Source of the DNA: Protula sp. h YS-2021
Lineage: Eukaryota > Annelida > Polychaeta > Sabellida > Serpulidae
DNA length: 64,000 bases
Direction: 5' to 3'
NCBI GenBank assembly: GCA_949752745.1
Contig: OX457031.1
Coordinates: forward strand, 24,876,081-24,940,080
The first letter of the stretch is position 1. Each line of letters starts with the position of its first letter. Position numbers and translations under genes: made by a program. Below the pieces are notes generated by a model. That model was given only the letters and a program-made list of their open reading frames with translations. It was not told the DNA's origin and ran no database searches. Positions 23,401-32,700 of the stretch are shown piece by piece.

Positions 23401-26400
23401 GGCCACGGACCACCGGGCCACCGTAATTTTCAACCCTGTTGAATAATTGTTATGTAGTCGCTGGTTTTCCTGTAATTCAATTTGACCCTTATATTAAAAG
23501 TAATACTTTACTTTTTTCTTATCAGGCGCGAATAGCCAAGAGAGGGCGGAAATTAGTTGATTACGACAGTTTACGTCATAAACTACAAGCTTTAGAAAAT
23601 GCAAAGAAGCGAGACGAGACCAAAATCAATAAGGTTGGTGCAGTCCGGTTTATTATTTTTTTTATTTTTATTTTTATTTTTTTTTGCTAAAAAAATTAAG
23701 TGTTGTAGTTTGTTGGAAAAGAAATACTAAATGCAACATATGTCAAAAGCTAAACTGTAGAAATGTGATAAGTGTCAGTTGCTGGTGGGCGTATGTGCAT
23801 GCGAATTAATGCCCCAAACATCGCTGTAATGTACTCGTACAAGGTTTCCCTTGGGACATGTTTTGAGACAAGTGGTTGTTTCGGTGGGCAGTTGCATATT
23901 CTCGAAGTTGACACATGAGTGTATCAAAAGCTGTTGTGCTTTGAGAGTGGTTGTAATTGTAGAGTAAGTGTAAGGAAATTCTGGTCCTGGAAAAGCGCAC
24001 TTGTGTCTGTTGTGAATTATATGTCTCCCCTTATTGTATTTGTATTTGGTGTGTCCGTCCGTCCGTCTGTCTGTCCGTCTTGCCGTCTGTCCGCAGTGAA
24101 TTCTTGTGAAATTAATGAGTCGATTTTTCTCAAAACATACATACATAGGGGTACATGTGTAGATGATGCCCGTCGCAAGAACAACACATTTCTTTGGCTC
24201 GTCAATGTTGTATTTTTAAGCAAGGAATTTTTCTCCACGTGACTGATTGGGGGCGGGAGAGACACATCCGTTTTTGTTTTAACAAAAACACTGGCCAGTC
24301 TAGTTTTGATACAGAGAAGCAGCTCAAATTGAAGAGGGGAGAATTGCCAAATTTTCGCTGGAGGGTGGACGGGGCATTTCGCTTTGTGCAAACCACCACG
24401 ATGCCATGATTGATTACTCAGACTTGTTGGCGCCAATGACTTATTGTCTGTGTTACTAGGCAACGGAGGAGCTACAGGAAGCGGAAATGATCTACCATAG
24501 TATTAACGACGAGATGCGGTACGAGTTACCCCAGCTGTACGAGAGTCGAATAAATTTCTTAGCTTCTAATTTCGCCGCATTTTTCAATGTAGAAGGAAAA
24601 TTTCAGGAAGAGTCGTTCAAGGTTAGTGGTATGAACAAGAAAAACTTAAAATAGGACTAGGGAAATTTTATGTCCAATATTCAACGGAAATATTCTTCCT
24701 TATGTCAAGTGTGTGTAATGTTGGTTTATGGGGAGTGTTTGATGTTGTATGGGATTTAGTTATAAGTTAACACTTTACTAAGTTTTACATCACTCCTCCA
24801 CTAACATCTGTTGTTATCGATTTCAAGTAATTTTCCGAAATTGATGAAATGCTTTCTCACAAGTCAGTATGATATTCCTACTGTTAGGACGCGAGGGAGG
24901 AAAATAAAAGGAGGGGAGGGGGGGTAGTAATTTCTAAGCTTAATAATTTCACAGCCTTATTAGCCTCCGACTAGGGTTTTAGCCTATTTAGTTTTTTTAG
25001 GGAACTGTAGATTTGGGTGTTGACCGTCCGTTACCGGTTTTTGTTCCCACTCATGTTTCCTAAAATATATAGCAGTTGGAGGGTCTACTACCGGGGGTTG
25101 ATGCACGTTATTTTTTATTTTGACCTTGACTCGAGTTTAAGGTCAGTGGTTGCCATGTTGGATTGTGTGTGTGTGTGGGGGGGGGGGGGGTGGGTGTGCT
25201 CTCTGCGATGGCCTGTTGATTCTTGGGAATAGCACGTGATTGAGTTTTAATTGTAATTTTAAAAGAAAAAGTTTTTGGTCTTATAATTGTTTTTATTCGA
25301 CAGATAGTTTTATTGAGTTTAATTAAAAGAATAACAAGAATAACAGGAAAACAATAAACAACTGAAAGTCAAAGATTCTTGTCAAGGGGAGAAGTAAAGG
25401 AAATATTAAAGGGAATATGAATTTGGGGGCGGTTGGGGCCTGCTTGTGTTTCACAAATACTTACTTGTTATCGCAGAAATCCGTATGTGTTTAATAATAT
25501 TAACTTAATATGTCTTTCACTTGATGTTTAGATTAAGCACGATATGACTGAAACCGCGGAGAAATTACAGCGCACGCACCACAAAGGGGCGGGGATATTG
25601 CAGTCCCACAGCCCTGTCAAGCTGCCAATCAACCTCAGGTTTGTGTCAACACTGGGAAAACTTTCAGCGTTATTTTAGTCCTAGTTAATTTAGCTAACTT
25701 CGTGCTTTGCATACATAAAAATGTCTTGGTCACAGGGTTGATTTGTTCCAAAAAAAAAACAAAAAAAAAAAAAAAACGCCCCCCCTGCCACCACCTATGT
25801 GACGTCATGCGCTGTTTGTGCAGAAATGGAGGGCTAGACGACTCCGCCAGTGCCGTGGATTTGTCACGTGACCAGTTATCGGTTGAAAATAGTCCGTCAT
25901 CTAAAAGGAATTCGTACCAAGCAGAAACTCCTCCTGTTTCAGGTATCAAAAAGTTCTTATTATTTCTGGATTTCAAAATGCAATAGAGAACTTATTTGAG
26001 GGTTTTTTTTTGTATTATACTTTATTTTCAGACAGTTGAAATTATATTTGTCTTTAAATACAGGCTAAATAAGAACACGACGTTTGTTTTTTCACACTTG
26101 TAATTTTTTAAAGATAAAAATACAGCCTGATTTGAAATGTTTAGTTCTAACTCAAAAATCGTCAATGGCCCATATGTTCATATCTACTTTACTAAACTAC
26201 TGATGATCTCCTCCGTTAGGTAAAAGTACACCTGTACCTAAATCGCGCGAGTCTATGCACCACTACACAAACGAGACGCCCGAACCACCGCCGGTAAGTT
26301 CTGTTACGTCACGAGTGACGATAAGCGTGACGTCATACACAAGTTTAAACGTAACGGCTAGGGATGAGCAGACCAAAGCGAGACTTTTGAATAAAGGGCA

Positions 26401-26730
26401 CGTTTAATTGAATTGCTTTAGGATCCTAAACATGTTGTAGATGTTGAGAAAATAAAACTAAGCAGAATAAAATTGTCTTACAGTAATTTATGGATTTCTT
26501 TGAATAATTCTACAGTCAAGATACAGGTCTTACTTCAGGGTATGTTGAATTATTTTGAGCGTTAAATGTCTGTTGTCGCTTTTGCAACGGCACTGCGCAT
26601 GAGTGTAGATACATTAGTCGGCAAGAGAGAGAAAGAGAGAGCTGGTGATACTGAACTAGGAAACATAGAACCATTATGTTTGTTAGTTTTAAGTTGAATG
26701 CGCATTTTGCCTTGCATCACACAAGCTTGA

Positions 26731-26764
<34 letters not shown>

Positions 26765-29700
26765 GCGTTTTTCTTTTCAACATTAATGTAAATTATGCTT
26801 ATTTTTACGCCAGTTGGAACGTTCTTAGACGACAAAAATGCGTTCTTATGTCACCGTATGTGAGGATCACTAGAATCACTTCTATATTTCAGAGGCGTTT
26901 AACTTCTCTTTCTACAATAAAGGAAATCGTAAAGTTTCACCCCAGGCACCTTTTTCGTTTTAAAGATGTGTGTTTCTGTAAGCTAATTTGCATGTGTTTA
27001 GCATAAAGAGTCGGAAGCAACCAATGGGGAGCCGGAGTCGCCAGACGTGTCAACCAATAGGAACGACGATCAGACATACGAACCTGTGAATGTGCGGCGG
27101 GACGGAAGAGTGAGTGCCTAGTGTACAATCTGCCAATATATAGGATCTCTCTCTCTATATATATATATGGCCTCGTATTCTCTTTGCTTTGTCAGCGTTC
27201 GTGTTCTGAAACAAGGTCCAGTCATGTGGATTGTTCGTTGCCGATGCACTACTTCGATCCCCATTTCATAGTAACTAATAGGCGGGAAAGAGATTAACAA
27301 TATATATATTAAAACAAAATTCAAAATTATTTTAGTATTTTATTTCTTAGTTTTTAACCAATTTGAATTTTTTTCAGGGATTTTTTGTTGTTGAGAAATT
27401 GATGTCCGTTAACTTTTTAAAATTGACACAGATTTATTAATTGCATTAGGCATGATTTGAGTAACTTTCCAAATGGCACATATTTGCTAACTTAAATGGC
27501 TAAATTGTGCAAAAGCTAATTGAGAAGTTCGCGTAAATACCGTCCTAGTGCAAGCATTGTACGCCTTATAAAGGGTCTCTTCGAACGGTTCGTTCGTGAA
27601 TACGTTTCCAACGCTGAAGGGCAGGGGGGGGGGGGGGGGGCAGGGGTTACGAGGGATTTTCAGGGTCTTGAGAACTGGCAACACAAAGTCTTCCGGCTTC
27701 TTCCGTCACAGCAGTCAGTGTTGTCTTGCACAGAGCTTGGCCTTAGACCTGTTTTTGTTGTATGTTTGCTTTAGGGAATTTTCTGAAATCGCATTAAAAG
27801 TAGCTGTACACCTAGAAACAGATGTGTCTTTACTGTCACATTAGTTAGAAATGTCTATGACTAACTTCGCACACACTAACATAAAACAAAGTTCTTGTGA
27901 CTCTATGTGTATAATGCATTGTTAAAAACACTTTAGAAAAAATAAACAGGCCTAAAATCTGATCTGTAACATAAATTTCAACCGAGTATGGTTTACATGT
28001 ACTTGTTGTGGCTAAACTGAAGTTAACCTCTGTGTTACTATGTAAATCTTTTCTTTGTGTGCATCGACACCAACTAATACTAATTTGCCATGTCTCTACG
28101 GCCTACTTTATATCAGTCAGGTGGTGTCATCGTCATCATAATTAATGCGCTCATTTGCATATTAACTTAGTTTAATCAGCTGGATTTGGGGCAAAGATAC
28201 GCCGATCTGGATGCTGTCATCAGTGAAGATTCTGGAGTGATTCTGGACACAATTCATGTAGTGAACATAGTTCTATTTTAAGCATGCATTGGCTTATGTA
28301 TTTATATAAGTTCCAACCTATTAACGTTTCTTTGGCTTTATTTGTTGGTGCTATGGTGGTCACAAATTAAAACAAATTGCTACAAAGGGGTGGCGGCGTG
28401 GCGGGTCGGCGGTGTGGCGGCGTGGCGGTGCAGGCATTGAGTGTTGGATGCTGTATCGGTATAGGAGCTGTTTGGGCTTGAGAGGCTTGGCACCAGTTCG
28501 ACGCAGCTGCTATTTAAGCAGCTGCAGGCTGTTTTGTTCGAGATTATGATTCTGTTTATGATGATGTTGATCAGAAAGATATCAGCCGTCGTTTTGATAA
28601 AGTTAAAACAGTACACAAGAATGTTGAAAAAAAATAATAAAATGTATTCAAGGTGCTTGCGACTTATTTTTTCCTTTCTGCCTTAAATTTCCGAACAATG
28701 ATTGCTTTATGATATTTGAGAGACCTGAATTCTGACGTTTTTGGCATTTATGATGTATTTGTTTTTCCCTTTTCGCCAAGCAGAAAAATGTTGTCATTGT
28801 GCCTTGTCATTGTCACTTTTAAGGACTATCCATAAAGTACGTTTTTACCCCGCCTAACCCTATCCTTCCCCAAAATTGACATCACCCGTTGACTGTTAGA
28901 GCACAAAAAATTCAAGCCCCCTTCCCCCCCCCCCAACCCCTCTGTACACGTACATGCTTTATGGGTGCTCCCGTGTAACGATTTGTCAAAAATTTTTCGC
29001 ATGGTGCTTGGTGCAAATCACTGTTGATTTTGTTTTTTCAATTATTTGGGAACCAGATACAAGCAAAAACTAATCGAAATTTACAAAAATCGAGCTTTTC
29101 ATAGTTAGAAATACAGCGTAAACCTAAGCCAGTTACCGTTCAGCAGATTTTCACATGATAAAGAACTGTCTTATTCATGAGGTAGATTCTAGCAGTTTAT
29201 GTTTGCGTACACTTTGGATTGGCATAAAATGGGCAATGTTTTATTGTGCTTGTAGCTATTGTTTCGCTTGCGTCACACTTAAGTGTTTGTGAGTAATTTC
29301 CCAGGGATTTATTCTCCGGTGTTATGTCAACGGACTTATGTTTGTGGCCTGGGGCACGTGCCGTCTGAACATCCGTGGGGCTCCCAAAAGTCTGATTGTT
29401 ATCTGTTGGACTTCGCTTCTTAAATTCTGTTCATGTTATTTATTGATTTTTTTTTTCTACAAAAAGATCAACAGTTTATTGGCTTGTTTTGTGACGTCAC
29501 TTGATGTGTAAATGTACTTCTCAAGATACATAAAAATGCATTGTGGCTTCAATTGCTCAATTAACTTAAAAGTTTTTGAACTGTATATAATTAAAACACT
29601 CTTATATTGTATGTTCAGTTGTCAGGCACTCACACTACTGAAAGCCGAGATGACGATGATGGCCTGGTTGGCACTGACCACGCCCACAGCCCCCATGCTG

Positions 29701-32700
29701 CTTATCGAAAGGAGGAGGAATATGCAGATGAGACAGAATATGCAAATGACTCCATATTGAAAGATGACAATGAGAACAGCAAAGACGAGGAGTCAGACGG
29801 GATTTATCGTGTTCCCAGTAGCAACGAACCCTTACACGACCACGTTCCTTTCGGTGCCAATGTCCTCTATAAGGTCTGTATGAGTGCATTGTTAAGAAAA
29901 AAAGGTTGTTTTACGGCGAGTGTGATTGCTTCAAAGGGCATTCAATGATGACGGGTTATATTGCTCTGGTCACAGCGAAAAAGTGGCGGAAATGTTATCC
30001 GAAGCAATTTTCAAAATTTCAATTTTGAACTGAATTGCAGTTTACTGTGATAACCGCCCGCCCCCCCTCCCACACCGGGCAAATGCTTGCAGATTTCAAG
30101 AAAATGGTTTGGGGTTTTGTGCTTTGCATGGAACCGAATTGAAGTACAGCATGCGCTCGTAAACAGGAACGCACTGATAACCGGAAGCGGAAGTCACCGC
30201 GCTGGTCATCGGTGCTTCCGGTTCTCGAGCACCCGCTGCGGCTCCGCAAATTTGTAAGCGTCAAATCTACTTTCATTTTGGATATGACACTTTGCATTTT
30301 AGTGAAACATTAGCTGTCAGTCTTGAAATTTTGTACATTTTATTAATGTCTACGCATGTTTGATCACGTGACTGAGTTTAGTGTTATCGTGTTGCTTATT
30401 TAACGTTATTAGTCTTACTAATTTTATGGGCCAGCTTTGTTTAGGGAGCTCTGTCCACGGGGGAAGATCTGGGACCAGGAAAACATTCTGTTTATGAACG
30501 AAGTGGTAGGAATTGGAGGGGGGAGGGGTCTCGCGTAAGGAAATGTTCATAATCGTATGTAGTTTTCTAGTATTTAGAATAATCGACACAGGAATACGGC
30601 AGAAACCAAAAAAAAAATAAATAAATAAATAAAAAAATAGCAAAATTGCTTTTGGCCGTCAGCGTTTTTATCGTTAGACCTTGTCCAGTTTAAAGCTGTT
30701 GCTGTGTTCGGCTTGTGGGATCAGGGCGAGGGTTATCGTTGCTTGAAATATTGCCTTACGGCGGCAATTCAACAGAATGGTTTTGAACTAAATGGGCCTT
30801 AACCTTCTTTCGGTTCACTGGTTGGTATTTGGTAAAAGGGCTTGAAAAGATGCATAGGATTTTCCCCTGTGGGCATGCTGGTCGCTACCCTGAACGAAGA
30901 CCTCTTTCTGTGTTGTAACGTTTGCCTAATATCTTTGTGATGTTGTTACATAGCAACCGCATAACCAAGACAGCACCGTCCATAGTAGCCATGCACCAAG
31001 CACTCCCCAAGCAGCACAGATAGCATCGGATAGTAGCCCAGCTTCTTGCACCGCACCGCGACAGTTCGCAAGTCCCCCGCAAGTTTTGGGAGTAGCTGCG
31101 CAAGAATTCACTACCGCTGCGTCGTCAAAGCTTCCGAATTCGCCGCACAATACACCAGACAAGGCAACCAATGTGCAAGACAATAGCCAGCATGGGTTAC
31201 CACAGGGCCAAGAAAGTGGCAGGAAATTGGCACAAGAGGCGATAAAACCGGATCCTGACATGTCAAGGGAGAGTAGGGGGGAAAATATAGATTCCATGTT
31301 GCCAAATGATGTGTTTGATAATCTGAAAAATAGTCCAAGACCTAGACCATCGCCAGATATCCCTCCGCGGGTTCCAAGTAGAAGTGTTACTCCTTCAACC
31401 AGAGACGCGGAACAGGAAATCGAAGCTATTTTGAGGAATGCGCATGACGATGTGATTACTCAGCCTCCAGCTGGATGGGATCAACCAGAGGTTGCCAAAC
31501 TCCACGATCAAAAAATGCCAAAAGAAAAAGCGACACCGCGTCAAATCAAACCTAAACGGAAGTCAGCTCCACCCCCAGTTCTAATGCAGGGTCATTTGAG
31601 AGAGTCACATTCTTTAGGTACTGAAAGGAACAATGATTTGATAGATCACCCAGTTTCTGCACCACCAACAAATCTCCGTTTTGATGAAACTTTCCATGAC
31701 ATGAGTGGAAATTTCCACAGCGACCCTTTCCATGGTGAAGATCCTTTCAGACACGATCCATTTACGTCGAATGACATGTTAGCTACTCCCGCAAAAGGCT
31801 TCGAAGACGTTGCTTTTGTACCAGATTCGACTTTTTCAGATCCGTTTCAAGCCGCAGCTAAAGAAGTACTTTCAGAAAACGACCCCTTTGCACCAACGCA
31901 GGGTCCTACTTCAGCACAAACTATGGCGACAAAGAATAGCACTAACTTTGCTTCTTCTTTTGATGACGACTTTAATACTGCGTTTGAAACAAGATTATTT
32001 GGACAGCTAGAAAGTGATGCAGCCAAAGGCAATGCAGTCAAGATAAAAGCGCCTGAGGCATTTGAAGATAGCTTTTCTGGTGAGAATCCCGAAATACCTG
32101 ATGAAGTAAGGACTGAAGCTGGGCGCCATTCACCGAAATCGGACGAGAATTTATTAACCAGAATGGTATCGGATTCTGGAGAACCTTACGATAATCAGTT
32201 TCCTGAAGTGGCATTGCCATCGAAATCGACTCAAAATGAGACAACTGTGGTGTCCAGCAATAATGCAAGTGCGGTAGTAGTTGACATGAATTTCAGTGGG
32301 CAACCGCCTTTGAATTATGGTTTAAGCAAAGACATGCTTCAAATCACTGAGCCTGACGGAAAAAGACAACAAACTGAAAAGAAAGTGCCTTCAGATGCAT
32401 TGCCCATGCAAGATCTTTTTGCCGATCTTGATCCTTTCAGAATGGTAAAAGAACAGGAACGGAACCATACTGAAGCTGGGACGAAGAGACACTTTTCATT
32501 GGAGAAAGGTCATCAGGAAAACAGTGCGAACAAATTCGAACATGCCGAGCTTAATGCTGTGCCAGAGGCTTCTTATGCATGGGTACATGATAAGGGCAGT
32601 CCTATGGTAACCGCTGGCATGGAGGAGGGCAATGGTGTTGTGCATGAGGGTAGCGTAACTTTGCCTGAAAATCAAAATGGTGGAGAGGCGGGCAGTCAAG

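Noticed and set aside
27136..27324. Frame over a TATATA tract
   Set aside because: Low-complexity sequence in an intron.
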